A DNA stretch of 64,000 nucleotides from JAJFUE01 sp041687335 (GCA_041687335.1 JAWLCE010000018.1:22226-86225), one strand, 5' to 3'. Positions 36,099 through 48,592 are shown, counted from the stretch's first letter. Notes: generated by a model from the sequence alone, not told the origin. Numbers and translations are program-made.

Positions 36099-38702
36099 TC
36101 AATCGGACAGGCGTTCCAGCCGGACCGTCTCCAGCGTGATGTATTGCATGGCGTCTGGCCCGTAATTGGTTGGTTGAAAATCAATCAGCCAAGTCGGGAC
36201 TGTGCCATGGATCGGTGGGCGCACCTGGTTCTGGAGCAAGACCGAATTGAACGGCGCCTGAGTGGTGAACTCCGCCGAAAAAGCCCCAGTTTTCGTTGAA
36301 TTCAAGACAATCTCAGCCACGGTCTGCTGGGGGGCGTTGGATAGTATGGCGCGCACGCTGGGCCAGTGGTTATTTGGATTTGGGCCATAAGTCGGCTGGC
36401 CCTTGCCGGTCAGGGTGAGCCGATAACGACCGGCGGGGCTGTCGGGGGCGGCGAGCACGCGAGTCACGTTGCTGGCGTTCTGGATGCCGGAGATCCGCAT
36501 GTCGCGCCACCAGCGGGCATTGTTCCATTCCGGGGCTTCCCAGAACTGCTCGCTCGGGTACAAATCGAGGGCCTGGCGTTCAATCGGAAAGCTGGTCTGG
36601 TCGGCCGGCGGCACAACCTCGATGACAAAGGGCAGGCCGTATATTTTGCGCATCATGCGTTGGTTATCCTGCAGCGCATCCTCCAGCGATAGGGGCTGAT
36701 AGCTGATGGCATACTGGCCGGTAGGGAAGCCCTTGGGGAATTCGAAGGTGTAGCGCGCCAACTGGCGGCCGGGCCGCGGGACCGAGACCAGAGCGCCCCG
36801 CCCGCGCACGATGCCGCCTTCACGGATCGGCAGCGGCACGAGAAGCTCGGGCCACAACTCATGGCGGGCCACCAGCGTCGCCAGCGGAATATCAGCCGTT
36901 CGGTTCCACTGGATACCGATGCTGACGCTTTCGCCGGCCCGCACCCGCAGAATGCGTTGCTGGGTGTTGGCGTGGGGAAGCAGCACGGCCTCGACATCCA
37001 GACCCTCCACCGTCAGGTCGCTTACTTTGCCCAGGCGGGCGTATTTGATTGCCTCGAGCGGCTCGATGGTGGCGTAGCGGGTTGTCAGCAGCAGGCCTCG
37101 GAATTCACCGGGCAGGCTGGCCCAGCGCACCCATTTATTGGTGATCAAATGGATGACATCCTGACCATAGCGGTTGAAGGAGTAGAACCAGAAGGAGTAC
37201 GGCTCGGGGCGCTCGAAGAACTGAATCTTGGTCCGACCATCAAACTTACGGGGGTAATATTCAAACATTCTGTTGTCGGTATGAACCATCGCCTCGGCAG
37301 GGACCAGTTCGCGGATGATTCGTGCCCCCTGCACATAACGCCCGAGCGGTTCAGCCATCACCGTGGGCTCGGGGCCAAAGCGCCAGAGCACCGCGATCAG
37401 CACCAGCGCCAGCGCCAGACCGAAGCCGCGGTCGACCAGCAGCGCCAGTCGATTCAGTCGGCCCGGCAGATGCAGTGGAAGCCGGCCGCGCAGGGTCTGG
37501 CCGCCGTCGATGAAGGCCATCAGGCCGAATGCGGCCAGCGCCAGCCCGGGCAGGATCAGGTGGCAGAAATTATACGTGTTGAGGTTGTTGAGCAGGTAGA
37601 AGCCGGCCAGCGCCAGCAGCATCGTCAGCCGGAGGAGCCAGGGGGCAGTCAGCAGGCCCACCAGCCCCAGCACCAGCCCGGGCAGGGTCAGCATCATCGT
37701 GACACGGCCAAAGAAGGAGCGATACCACAATTCATGGTCCAGCCAGTTGAGGGTCTCGCTGGCGTGCTGTGGGAATCGAGCCATGTATTCGGGGATCAAT
37801 GTGAAGGGATTGAGCTTCATGAGCCATAGCAACGAGATGCCCGCCAGCAGCACCGCAGCCAGTCCGCCCAACCGCCACTTCAGGTTAATGGGCAGCTTCA
37901 ACAGCAAGGCCAGATATCCGATGGAATAGGCCGGCAGCCAGATCAGCGAGGGGAGCTTGCTCATCACCGCGAGGAGGTAGACCAGCAGGAAAGCCACGTG
38001 CCAATAAATGGCTCGTGGGCGGGCCATGGCGAGCAGGAACAGTGCCAGCGCGGCGGCCTGCAGGGCCAGCATCATTGATTCGATCATGATCATGCGCGAG
38101 AGGCCGATATGGTAGGGGTTGACCGCGAGCGCCGCCATCATGAACAGGCCCAACCACCAGCGGCGCCAGGCCGAGGCGCCGACAATGGCCGCCAGCAGAT
38201 AACCGACCAGTCCCGCCAGCGCCACCGTAAGCATGCCGAAGCCAAACGAGACGATCCGGGCCCAAGTCCACAGCTCCAGGTCCAGCCCTTGGGCGATCCC
38301 AGAGGTCTTGGCCACCAGCGTCGAATAGAGCGGAAACTGCATGAAGGATCGGTGGCCGGTGAACAGCGTGCGGCCTTCAAGGACCTCATCGATGACGATC
38401 ATCGTACTGCGCTGTCGGTCATCGGGGTAATCGAACGGCGGCATGTCCAGGCGCCAGAAGCGCAGCCAGAATCCTCCCGCCAGGACCGCCGCCATGGCCA
38501 GCAGGAAATAAAGCCGCGGATCGCGGGCCAGCCGGTTGAGGCGCGCGCGCAGCGGTCGGACGGTCGGGGGCGGCTGTGGGGCGGGCTCGGCCGGGGGTGC
38601 AGGCTCGGGATAGTCAACCGCCCGCGCGGCCAGGTCGGCGCGCCAATCTGCCTGTTCGGCGCCCGCCGGCGCTGCGTCATTTCGGGATTTCTGCTCTGTC
38701 AT
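36099..38702 (-). CDS. Large GT-C type membrane glycosyltransferase-like protein
   Basis: About 867 residues. After a proline-rich cytoplasmic N-terminus comes the first membrane segment (LYFLLAMAAVLAGGFWLRF), then the acidic loop DMPPFDYPDDRQRSTMIV with YPDD, as in dolichyl/polyprenyl-phosphate sugar transferases (GT39/ArnT type). About ten further hydrophobic segments follow up to residue ~460. The C-terminal ~400 residues are soluble and presumably periplasmic, with beta-rich segments (ERQALDLYPSEQFWEAPEW and GRYRLTLTGKGQPTYGP). The start is ATG 38702, with GGAGG five bases upstream. The donor and acceptor are unknown. It is convergent with the purF-like gene at a distance of 15 bases. Confidence 0.75.
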   Translation of the reverse strand: MTEQKSRNDAAPAGAEQADWRADLAARAVDYPEPAPPAEPAPQPPPTVRPLRARLNRLARDPRLYFLLAMAAVLAGGFWLRFWRLDMPPFDYPDDRQRSTMIVIDEVLEGRTLFTGHRSFMQFPLYSTLVAKTSGIAQGLDLELWTWARIVSFGFGMLTVALAGLVGYLLAAIVGASAWRRWWLGLFMMAALAVNPYHIGLSRMIMIESMMLALQAAALALFLLAMARPRAIYWHVAFLLVYLLAVMSKLPSLIWLPAYSIGYLALLLKLPINLKWRLGGLAAVLLAGISLLWLMKLNPFTLIPEYMARFPQHASETLNWLDHELWYRSFFGRVTMMLTLPGLVLGLVGLLTAPWLLRLTMLLALAGFYLLNNLNTYNFCHLILPGLALAAFGLMAFIDGGQTLRGRLPLHLPGRLNRLALLVDRGFGLALALVLIAVLWRFGPEPTVMAEPLGRYVQGARIIRELVPAEAMVHTDNRMFEYYPRKFDGRTKIQFFERPEPYSFWFYSFNRYGQDVIHLITNKWVRWASLPGEFRGLLLTTRYATIEPLEAIKYARLGKVSDLTVEGLDVEAVLLPHANTQQRILRVRAGESVSIGIQWNRTADIPLATLVARHELWPELLVPLPIREGGIVRGRGALVSVPRPGRQLARYTFEFPKGFPTGQYAISYQPLSLEDALQDNQRMMRKIYGLPFVIEVVPPADQTSFPIERQALDLYPSEQFWEAPEWNNARWWRDMRISGIQNASNVTRVLAAPDSPAGRYRLTLTGKGQPTYGPNPNNHWPSVRAILSNAPQQTVAEIVLNSTKTGAFSAEFTTQAPFNSVLLQNQVRPPIHGTVPTWLIDFQPTNYGPDAMQYITLETVRLERLSD

Positions 38703-38796
38703 AATTCCTCCACCTTGCCGGCCGGGGCCTGCCCCCGCCACTTCGGCTGATCATATCCCAGCGAGGGGCTTGGGCCAATGGCGGAATACAGAGAGA

Positions 38797-39918
38797 TCAG
38801 GGGGCGGGAGCCGGTGGCGCTGTCAGACCCAGGTTGCTGGGGTTGGGATCCACGCGCCAGAGGTCGGTGGGCAAGTGGGCAAATGCAGTCTGCCAGCGCG
38901 CAGGGTCAAGGTTGCTGCCGGAGATCGCGCGGATGCGGATGGCCGCGATGCGGGTGTGGTGGCGCCGGGCAATTTCGCCATAGATTTCGGGGTCCCGCTC
39001 ACCAGAATCGCCGATGAAAACAAACCTGCGATCGGGATAGAGCGCCAGCAGCCGCTCGATCGTTGATCGTTTGTGGCTCGGATCGGTGCTGAACAAAAAA
39101 TCGATAAGGCTGCCGTCCCAGAGGCGAAAGGAACGAAGGTGGATGCTGCCGGCGGGGAAGCTTTCCAGCGCCAGAAACTCGAGCAGAGGTTCGGCGAGTT
39201 GAATCGGGGAGTTGGAGACATAGTGGAAGGCGGCGCCCTGTGATGCCCATTCGCGATAGAGGCTGTCCATGCCTTCGACTGGTTTCGGGCTGCGGATGAA
39301 GGTGTTGGCCAGCAGTTCCCGCCGATCAAGCACTTCGGAATGCTTAATCGTATCGTCGATATCGGAGACGACGGAGAGGCCGGTAGGTGGGATCAACTGG
39401 ACTTGGCTCTCAAAGTGGCGCGAGTTTCCCAGATCGTGCACCACACGGGCCGGCAGCCAAACGGGGGCCGCCAGATTATCAGCCGGCAGACCCGCGGTGG
39501 TCGAAGGAATGAGAAAGTGGCCGGTGGTGCGTCCGTCGGCGCCGGTGAGGGGCAGGGCGTAAACCTGGTCCGCCAGCTGAACCCATACCTGCTTTCCGCG
39601 CTCATTGTCGACCAGGAATTGGCGCAGGCGCGTCTCCAGCATTCGGATTTGGTCGGGGGTCAGGTAGTCCTCAGCATCGAGTTCATCGAGCAGCTCATCC
39701 AGAAGTGCCGCGCGCCAGACGGAATCCTCCTCGAACTCATAAACGCGGGCTTCGAGCTCCACCTGCCACTGGCCATCCGGGGTCAGCCAGGCGAGCCCCG
39801 GCAGCAGCTCAACGTATTCGTCATGTGCCAGTGAGGATGTGGCGGCCGCGGCCGGGGCTATGGAGACCAACAGCAGCACCAGCCACAAGAGCGGGCGATA
39901 GGGTAAGGGGAGAGACAT
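38797..39918 (-). CDS. App1-like phosphatidate phosphatase domain protein (DUF2183), exported
   Basis: About 373 residues with an N-terminal signal peptide (LLWLVLLLVSIAPAAAAT). The C-terminal half is the HAD-like App1 catalytic domain: SDIDDTIKHSEV near residue 195 supplies the DxDxT nucleophile, YVSNSPIQL the second motif, and FIGDSGERDPEIY the third and fourth. In yeast App1 is a phosphatidate phosphatase; bacterial substrates are not established. An export signal would place it in the periplasm. ATG 39918 follows AAAGGAA by 12 bases; an open extension to 40005 lacks a signal peptide in the right place. The GT-C gene lies 94 bases downstream on the same strand. Confidence 0.8.
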   Translation of the reverse strand: MSLPLPYRPLLWLVLLLVSIAPAAAATSSLAHDEYVELLPGLAWLTPDGQWQVELEARVYEFEEDSVWRAALLDELLDELDAEDYLTPDQIRMLETRLRQFLVDNERGKQVWVQLADQVYALPLTGADGRTTGHFLIPSTTAGLPADNLAAPVWLPARVVHDLGNSRHFESQVQLIPPTGLSVVSDIDDTIKHSEVLDRRELLANTFIRSPKPVEGMDSLYREWASQGAAFHYVSNSPIQLAEPLLEFLALESFPAGSIHLRSFRLWDGSLIDFLFSTDPSHKRSTIERLLALYPDRRFVFIGDSGERDPEIYGEIARRHHTRIAAIRIRAISGSNLDPARWQTAFAHLPTDLWRVDPNPSNLGLTAPPAPAP

Positions 39919-40258
39919 GTTCGTGTTGAGTTCCTTTATAACTAGGATCTCATAGTTTGGGGGACGGGGCCAAGCGAGAGCTGCGAGATGAATAGGATGA
40001 CACACATTGGGGCGCGGCCGGAGGGATGTGGCGCATAATGACCCGCGCCCGGGCTTGGCGCGATTGGGGCGGCGCCGGTGACAGAGCCATGAAGTTTAGG
40101 AAAGACTGAAAAAAAAGGGGTTGAGTGTGCTGGGGCGCGGCTGGCAGGGATTGGAACGGGGATTGCGAGGAATGTCAGCGGCGCCGGAATGAAGCGGCCA
40201 CAAGGCTCCCGCGCGAGCATTTCGCGGGATCGCACCATAAGAGGAGGCAACACACGTT
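39919..40258. other. Intergenic region between the divergent App1-like gene and groES
   Basis: These 340 bases contain no gene I can support. I looked for a CIRCE element (TTAGCACTC with its inverted copy) in front of groES and did not find one. A GC-rich palindromic stretch, CCCGCGCGAGCATTTCGCGGG, lies near 40209-40229 and could form a stem, with the groES ribosome site (GAGGAGG) downstream. Confidence 0.6.
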
Positions 40259-40549
40259 ATGGCTCTCAAACCGTTGGGTGATCGGGTCATCGTCGAGCGG
40301 ATCGATGAGGATGTCCAGAAGACTCCGGGCGGCATCATCATCCCCGACACTGCCAAGGAGAAGCCCCAGCGCGGCAAGGTGATCGCGGTGGGCGAAGGGC
40401 GCAAGGACGATCAGGGCAAGCGCATCCAGGTCGATCTGGCTGAGGGTGATGTCGTGATCTTCGGCAAGTACTCGGGCAGCGAGATCAAGATTGATGGCAA
40501 GGAATACCTGATCATGCACGAGAGCGACGTGATGGCCAAGCAGGCCTGA
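40259..40549 (+). CDS. groES: Co-chaperonin GroES
   Basis: A 96-residue cap of the GroEL chamber. LKPLGDRVIVERIDED is at the N-terminus. The mobile-loop region TPGGIIIPDTAKEKPQRGKV is near residue 22. KEYLIMHESDVMA is at the C-terminus. AGGAGG precedes the ATG at a good distance. groEL starts 70 bases downstream, so the two are an operon. Confidence 0.97.
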   Translation: MALKPLGDRVIVERIDEDVQKTPGGIIIPDTAKEKPQRGKVIAVGEGRKDDQGKRIQVDLAEGDVVIFGKYSGSEIKIDGKEYLIMHESDVMAKQA

Positions 40550-40619
40550 GCGACGCCGAGCATCCCACAGGGCTCCACTACTGAAGGTTCGCCAAGACTC
40601 AAGGAGGCATTCGAGAAAG

Positions 40620-42260
<1,641 letters not shown>

Positions 42261-42271
42261 GAGGGTTGTTG

Positions 42272-42306
42272 ACCCGTGGCTTCGTCCTCCGGGCGAAGCC
42301 ACGGGT
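42272..42306 (+). terminator. Hairpin after groEL, possible partial terminator
   Basis: A 13-bp perfect stem (42272-42284 with 42294-42306, ACCCGTGGCTTCG) closes a 9-base loop. Only ATTAATCTATT follows, not a T run, so it may be an attenuator, a mRNA-stabilising stem or a rho-independent terminator of low efficiency. Confidence 0.5.
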
Positions 42307-42453
42307 ATTAATCTATTGGCGGAGATGGATTTTTTCCGAGGTCGGCTTTAGCCGGCTGAGGCAGGCGGTTGTTTTCAACCGGCCCAACCCCCCGCTGAAG
42401 TCGTGGGCAAACGAAGCGGAATAAAAGAAACTGGAATAAAAAGGATTTCGATC

Positions 42454-44376
<1,923 letters not shown>

Positions 44377-44378
44377 GC

Positions 44379-44663
44379 ATGGCCAAAAGCGCGCAAGGCA
44401 CCAAGCATCTGGTCGAGTCACGGGAAGTCGAGATTGACGGCCCGCTCAAGGACGTGTTTCAGCTCGGCCGGCATAAATACCTGATGGTCAATGTGATCTC
44501 GGCGCGGGCGCGTGAGCTGAACCGCGGGGAACCGACGCTGGTCCGGGTCGAGGGCCCGGTGACCCACACCGAGCTGGCGCTGGCCGAATTGGGTGCCGAT
44601 AAGCTCCAGATCAAGCGCAAGCAGAAGAGCAAGGTCCTGGTCAGCCTGATCAAGAACGAATAG
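44379..44663 (+). CDS. rpoZ: RNA polymerase omega subunit (RpoZ-like)
   Basis: A 94-residue protein. The central RHKYLMVNVISARARELNRG matches the omega/Rpb6 core, where a conserved helix with RAR contacts the beta-prime subunit and assists RNA polymerase assembly. The following TELALAELGADKLQIKRK also fits. The N-terminus (MAKSAQGTKHLVESREVEI) is longer than usual. The ATG lies two bases after the dnaK stop, with AAGGA upstream. rpoZ next to dnaK is not a standard arrangement. Other assignments are unlikely but the identification rests on one short core. Confidence 0.75.
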   Translation: MAKSAQGTKHLVESREVEIDGPLKDVFQLGRHKYLMVNVISARARELNRGEPTLVRVEGPVTHTELALAELGADKLQIKRKQKSKVLVSLIKNE

Positions 44664-44686
44664 CACGGACAGCCCAATAGATGCTG

Positions 44687-44723
44687 AAAAGGACCGGCCG
44701 GGTGCATGCCCGCCGGTCCTTTT
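44687..44723 (+). terminator. Rho-independent terminator of the chaperone cluster
   Basis: AAAAGGACCGG (44687-44697) pairs with CCGGTCCTTTT (44713-44723), an 11-bp stem that carries its own T tract. An extra CCGGG/CCCG pairing may extend it. It follows rpoZ by 24 bases. Confidence 0.8.
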
Positions 44724-44761
44724 GCATGGCACGCTCCGTCGGCGCCGAATATGCCCAATGC

Positions 44762-44790
44762 TTCACACCTTGGCGCCTTGAAGTTAAAAT
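44762..44790 (+). promoter_or_regulatory. Sigma-70 promoter of the M48 lipoprotein gene
   Basis: TTCACA (44762-44767) and TAAAAT (44785-44790) each match consensus at five of six bases and are 17 bases apart. Transcription would start near 44797, giving a leader of about 60 bases. Confidence 0.7.
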
Positions 44791-44859
44791 GAAGACAGAT
44801 GAGAAAACCGCGTCCGTCCAATCCTGCGCGGCATGAGTTCAGGGAAGGCAGGCAATGCA

Positions 44860-45675
44860 ATGATGGCAAGAACATGCGCTCTTCGTTACGCCCGCGCCTC
44901 GGTGCTGGCGCCGCTGCTGGCGATCCTGATGCTGAACGGCTGCGCCCAGTTTGCCGCCGTCAGCGAGGCGGTTTTCATGATGAGCCCGGAGCAGGAAGTA
45001 AAGCTGGGCAGCCAGATGCGCGAGCAGATCAATCAAGAGATGACGGTTGTGAACGATCCGGAGGTCAACCGGTTCATCAACGCGATGGGGCAGCGGCTAT
45101 ATGCGAATGCGCCCGATCGGGGCGTGGTCGAGCCGCGGTTCCACGTCGTGCGCGATGACTCCCTCAACGCCTTTGCCGTTCCCGGCGGCGACATATATGT
45201 GCATACCGGCTTGATTAAGGCCGTTGATGACGAGGCCGAACTGGCGGCGGTGGTCGCCCATGAATTGGGCCATGTTATCCGGCGTCATGGCGCGCGGCAG
45301 GTCAGCCGCAACATGGGCATGCAACTGCTCGAGCAGGCGTTGTTGGGCGAGGCCGGACAGGCGACCCAGATCGTCTCGCAGCTGCTCCAGACGGGCGTCA
45401 TGTTCAACTACAGTCGCGACGATGAGCGCGAGGCAGACCAGATCGCCGTCCATGCGATGCACCGGACCGGCCTTGATCCGATGGCGCTGCGCTCGTTCTT
45501 TGGAAAGCTCCAGGCGCAGTCGGGCGGCGGCGGGGGGGGCATTCCGACATTCCTGTCGACCCACCCGCCGACTGCTGAGCGAATGCAGAACGTGCAGAAC
45601 CTCGTCCAGTCGCTGCCCGCGCGGCAGTATCAGCGGCCCACCAGCGAGATCAATCGAATCAAGGCGCGACTCTGA
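44860..45675 (+). CDS. M48-family metalloprotease lipoprotein (Oma1/LoiP/BepA-like)
   Basis: About 271 residues. The N-terminus is a lipoprotein signal with lipobox LNGC (LAPLLAILMLNGC), so it is membrane-anchored in the periplasm. The zinc motif HELGH is in VVAHELGHVIRRHGARQ near residue 140, and the third ligand glutamate is in DDEREADQIAVHAM near 195. The conserved STHPPTAERM near the end is typical of the YcaL/LoiP group. It likely degrades misfolded outer-membrane or envelope proteins. ATG 44860 (or ATG 44863) follows GGGAAGG; an earlier in-frame ATG at 44833 is less suited. It has its own promoter and terminator. Confidence 0.9.
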   Translation: MMARTCALRYARASVLAPLLAILMLNGCAQFAAVSEAVFMMSPEQEVKLGSQMREQINQEMTVVNDPEVNRFINAMGQRLYANAPDRGVVEPRFHVVRDDSLNAFAVPGGDIYVHTGLIKAVDDEAELAAVVAHELGHVIRRHGARQVSRNMGMQLLEQALLGEAGQATQIVSQLLQTGVMFNYSRDDEREADQIAVHAMHRTGLDPMALRSFFGKLQAQSGGGGGGIPTFLSTHPPTAERMQNVQNLVQSLPARQYQRPTSEINRIKARL

Positions 45676-45701
45676 GCTTTGGCTGGTTCGCTTGATTGAG
45701 G

Positions 45702-45745
45702 AATCCCAAGTCGGGCCGGCAGCCGCCTCCTGACTTGGGATTTTT
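45702..45745 (+). terminator. Rho-independent terminator after the M48 gene
   Basis: AATCCCAAGTC (45702-45712) pairs with GACTTGGGATT (45732-45742), an 11-bp stem with a 19-base loop, ending in a T5 run. Confidence 0.8.
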
Positions 45746-45903
45746 ATCTGGCAGGCGAGCCTCGCATGGCGGTGAGTTCATCGATCTGGCCGCTGCGCTG
45801 GATGAAACTTGAGGTCGGCGCCGGGCCGGCCTTGCAAGCTGTGGGCGGGTATGGTTAGCTGGGGGGCCGAAAATGGCGATGCCTTCGCGAAGGAGCGACC
45901 CAC

Positions 45904-46659
45904 GTGATACGAGTCGATGGACGGGCCCCTGACCAGTTACGCCCGATCAATATCGTTCCGAATTATCTTGAAACCGCCGAGGGCTCCTGCCTGATCGAGG
46001 TGGGTAAGACGCGGCTGATCTGCACGGCCACCGTCGAGAACCGGGTGCCGCCGCATGTGTTCGGCAGCGGCGGGGGCTGGATCACGGCCGAATATGCGAT
46101 GCTGCCGCGGAGCTCGGCCCAGCGGATCGTGCGCGACGGTGTGCGTGGCAAGATCGGCGGTCGCAGCCATGAGATTCAGCGCCTGATCGGCCGCTCGATG
46201 CGGGCGATCTTCGACCTCAAGCGCTTCGGGGAGCGCACTGTGATTTTGGACTGCGACGTGATCCAGGCCGATGGCGGCACCCGCTGCGCGGCGATCACCG
46301 GGGCGTTCATAGCACTGGCCGGGGCGATGGATCGTCTGCGCCGCGACCACCGCCTGAGCATCCAGCCGATCCGGGATTACATCGCCGCGGCTAGCGTCGG
46401 CATCGTGGAGGGCGAGCCGGTGCTTGACCTCTGCTATATCGAAGATGTGCAGGCCGAGGTCGACATGAACGTGGTGTTGACCGGTTCGGGCAAATTTGTT
46501 GAAATCCAAGGCACGGCCGAAGGCCAGCCGTTTGATGTCGAGCAACTGGCGCAGCTTCAGGCGCTGGCGATGCGGGGCGTGGCGCAACTGATCGAGATCC
46601 AGCGCCGCCATGTCCAGCTTGAGTTTGCCGCGCCGGCACCGCAATCCAACGCGAGGTAA
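45904..46659 (+). CDS. rph: Ribonuclease PH
   Basis: A 251-residue phosphorolytic 3'-5' exoribonuclease that trims tRNA precursors. MIRVDGRAPDQLRPINI at the N-terminus, GGGWITAEYAMLPRSSAQR near residue 56, and GRSHEIQRLIGRSMRA near 85 are diagnostic. CDVIQADGGTRCAAITGAF near 119 holds active-site residues. The start codon is GTG at 45904, preceded by GAAGGAG. The stop codon TAA overlaps the next ATG (TAATG), so the lipoprotein genes that follow are coupled to it. Confidence 0.95.
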   Translation: MIRVDGRAPDQLRPINIVPNYLETAEGSCLIEVGKTRLICTATVENRVPPHVFGSGGGWITAEYAMLPRSSAQRIVRDGVRGKIGGRSHEIQRLIGRSMRAIFDLKRFGERTVILDCDVIQADGGTRCAAITGAFIALAGAMDRLRRDHRLSIQPIRDYIAAASVGIVEGEPVLDLCYIEDVQAEVDMNVVLTGSGKFVEIQGTAEGQPFDVEQLAQLQALAMRGVAQLIEIQRRHVQLEFAAPAPQSNAR

Positions 46660-47240
46660 TGGTTTTGATGCTCCCGCTTCCGCGTCCGATGGCAACGTTG
46701 CTGGTCCTCGCCCTGCTGGCCTCGCTGGTCGGCTGCGTGCGCCAGCAATCCACGCGTGAACTACGCGTGATGGTGGTCCAGTTTGAGAATGCCACGCCCG
46801 ACAGCGGCTTCGCCCACGGCCAGGCCTTGGCGGACCTGATGACCGGTGTGCTGGCCAATACCCAGCACGTGGCGGTGCTTGAGCGCCAAGGGCTGCGTCC
46901 GCCTGTTGAGCCAGCGGGTGAGCTCTCGCTCGTCGAGCTGGGGCGCCGTGCCGGTGCCGACTACCTGATCATTGGATCAGTTTCACGGCTGGAGAACAAC
47001 TTTGTGGTCGGCACGCGCCTGTTGTCGGTCCAAAGCGGCCAAGTCGTGCGCAATTCGGCCCTCACCCGCGCCTGCAGGCGTGAGCAGGACCTCTACCCGC
47101 TGATCCAGGGGATGGCGACCCAGACGGCGACCCAGCTCAAACTGATTTCCGAGATGCATTTCGGCACGCCAGCAGCAGCGGCAGCAGTCGAGGCACCGGC
47201 CACGCCGACGGCGACACCCGCGACAGGGGGCGAGTCATGA
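46659..47240 (+). CDS. Lipoprotein with CsgG/FlgO/LpoB-like fold
   Basis: A 193-residue protein with a lipoprotein signal ending in LVGC near residue 26 (LLVLALLASLVGC). The body begins LRVMVVQFENATPDSGFAHG, has DLMTGVLANTQHVAVLERQ, and ends ADYLIIGSVSRLENNF. That order is the pattern of the CsgG-type/FlgO/LpoB alpha-beta domain. Family members act in curli export, flagellar assembly or activation of penicillin-binding proteins; which applies here is not shown. A tail of short Ala-Thr-Pro repeats ends the protein. It overlaps rph (TAATG) and the next gene (ATGA). ATG 46668 is an alternative start. Confidence 0.7.
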   Translation: MVLMLPLPRPMATLLVLALLASLVGCVRQQSTRELRVMVVQFENATPDSGFAHGQALADLMTGVLANTQHVAVLERQGLRPPVEPAGELSLVELGRRAGADYLIIGSVSRLENNFVVGTRLLSVQSGQVVRNSALTRACRREQDLYPLIQGMATQTATQLKLISEMHFGTPAAAAAVEAPATPTATPATGGES

Positions 47241-47596
47241 AGCGGCTGGTTCTGCTGGCGGCATTGGCAGCATTGATCGGAACGACCGGCTGCATCCGCT
47301 CGCGCGTGTTCATGACCAGCACGCCGCCGGGGGCCGAGGTAATTTGGCGCGGCCAGCCATATGGGGCCACGCCAATCTCAATCCCCTTCATCTGGTATTG
47401 GCACTATGATTATGCTCTCGAGATGCCGGGTTATCAGCGCATCGAGGTGGTGGAGCGGCTGCGGACGCCCCCATGGTTCCTGATGCCACTGGACCTGGTC
47501 ATGGAGCTGCTGCCGATCCCGATCCCCGACACACGCGAGCGCCACTTCGTGCTCGAGCCACTGCCGGACAAGGAAGAGCTGGCAATTGCTCCCTGA
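47237..47596 (+). CDS. Small PEGA-domain lipoprotein
   Basis: A 119-residue protein. The signal peptide ends in a lipobox (LIGTTGC), so it is an envelope lipoprotein. The body VFMTSTPPGAEVIWRGQPYG followed by TPISIPFIWYWHYDYALEMPGYQR has the PEGA pattern (a small beta-sandwich). The function is unknown. Its ATG overlaps the stop of the CsgG-like gene (ATGA), suggesting that the two proteins are made together and may interact. Confidence 0.75.
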   Translation: MKRLVLLAALAALIGTTGCIRSRVFMTSTPPGAEVIWRGQPYGATPISIPFIWYWHYDYALEMPGYQRIEVVERLRTPPWFLMPLDLVMELLPIPIPDTRERHFVLEPLPDKEELAIAP

Positions 47597-47671
47597 TCCG
47601 ACATTTATTTGTTTCGCCGCCCACGGTTCCCGGCGATGATGGCAGGGGAACGTATGGGAGGGGGCGACGCG

Positions 47672-48592
47672 ATGCTTCGTATTCTACTTATCCTTTTCCT
47701 GTTGATCATTACGCCCCGGCTGACCATCGCCGAGCCGGTCGATGCGATCGTTGCACGGGTCAACGGCGAGCCGATCATGCTCAGCCAGCTGCGCGAGGCG
47801 ATCTTTGATCAGGATTTGGGACCGGCCGCGCCGGCACGGGTGAGCCTTGAGGGTGATCTCTTTCGGCGCGCGCTGACGCTGATGGTTGATGACACTCTGC
47901 TGGCCCAACAGGCCGAGGCGGAGGGGGTGGAGCCCGACGAGGCCACGAGCCTGCGCGAGGTGGAGTGGATGCTGGCCGAGTTGGAGCGGCGCCTGGGGTC
48001 GCCGGCGGAGCAGGAGCGCTACCTGCGCGAGCGGGGGCTGACGCTCGATGAGTTGCGCGAGATACTGCTGGCGCGCGAACGCCGGCGCAATCTGGCCACC
48101 GAGGCGGTGGCGCGCCGGGTGCCGACGGATGGAGCCTCAATCGAGGCCTATGCCGCTGAGCGCCGGGAGCGGGGCGAGCCTCTGAGCCTGATCCGGCTGG
48201 CGCAAATTTTGACACGAGCGGCGGCGCCGGGGGCGGAACAGGCGGCTTGGGACCTGGCGCGCGAGGCCCAGCGCGACCCGGAGCGTTTTGCCGAGCTGGC
48301 AGCCAGGCATAGCGAGGATGGTGCCACGCGCGCGGTCGGCGGGGATTTGGGGTGGCTGGACCCGACGGCGCTGCGGCCGGAGCTGGCGGATGCGGTCGAA
48401 GGGCTCAGGGTGGGGGAGATCTCGCAGCCGCTGCGCACCGCGGAGGGCTGGCACGTGGTGCGGCTGCTGGGGCGGCGTGACGTGCGCGACCTTTATTTTG
48501 CCGCAGCCTTCGAGGCCGAACGCGAGCGGCTGGTGCGCCAGTTGCGGGCGCAGGCGCGCATCAAGGTCTACGATCCACGCGCCGGCGGCTGA
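47672..48592 (+). CDS. SurA-like periplasmic parvulin peptidyl-prolyl isomerase
   Basis: About 306 residues with a signal peptide (LRILLILFLLIITPRLTIA). The mature N-terminus PVDAIVARVNGEPIMLSQL is the typical SurA chaperone start. The parvulin domain spans about residues 170-270, with RLAQILTRAAAPG, FAELAARHSEDGATRAVGGD, DLGWLDPTAL and EGWHVVRLLGRRD. It likely escorts outer-membrane proteins. The start is ATG 47672, with GGGAGGGGG seven bases upstream. It follows the PEGA gene by 75 bases and is convergent with panC. Confidence 0.88.
   Translation: MLRILLILFLLIITPRLTIAEPVDAIVARVNGEPIMLSQLREAIFDQDLGPAAPARVSLEGDLFRRALTLMVDDTLLAQQAEAEGVEPDEATSLREVEWMLAELERRLGSPAEQERYLRERGLTLDELREILLARERRRNLATEAVARRVPTDGASIEAYAAERRERGEPLSLIRLAQILTRAAAPGAEQAAWDLAREAQRDPERFAELAARHSEDGATRAVGGDLGWLDPTALRPELADAVEGLRVGEISQPLRTAEGWHVVRLLGRRDVRDLYFAAAFEAERERLVRQLRAQARIKVYDPRAGG

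Noticed and set aside
39919..40258. CIRCE operator before groES
   Set aside because: The TTAGCACTC half-sites are absent; the only palindrome is GC-rich and does not fit.
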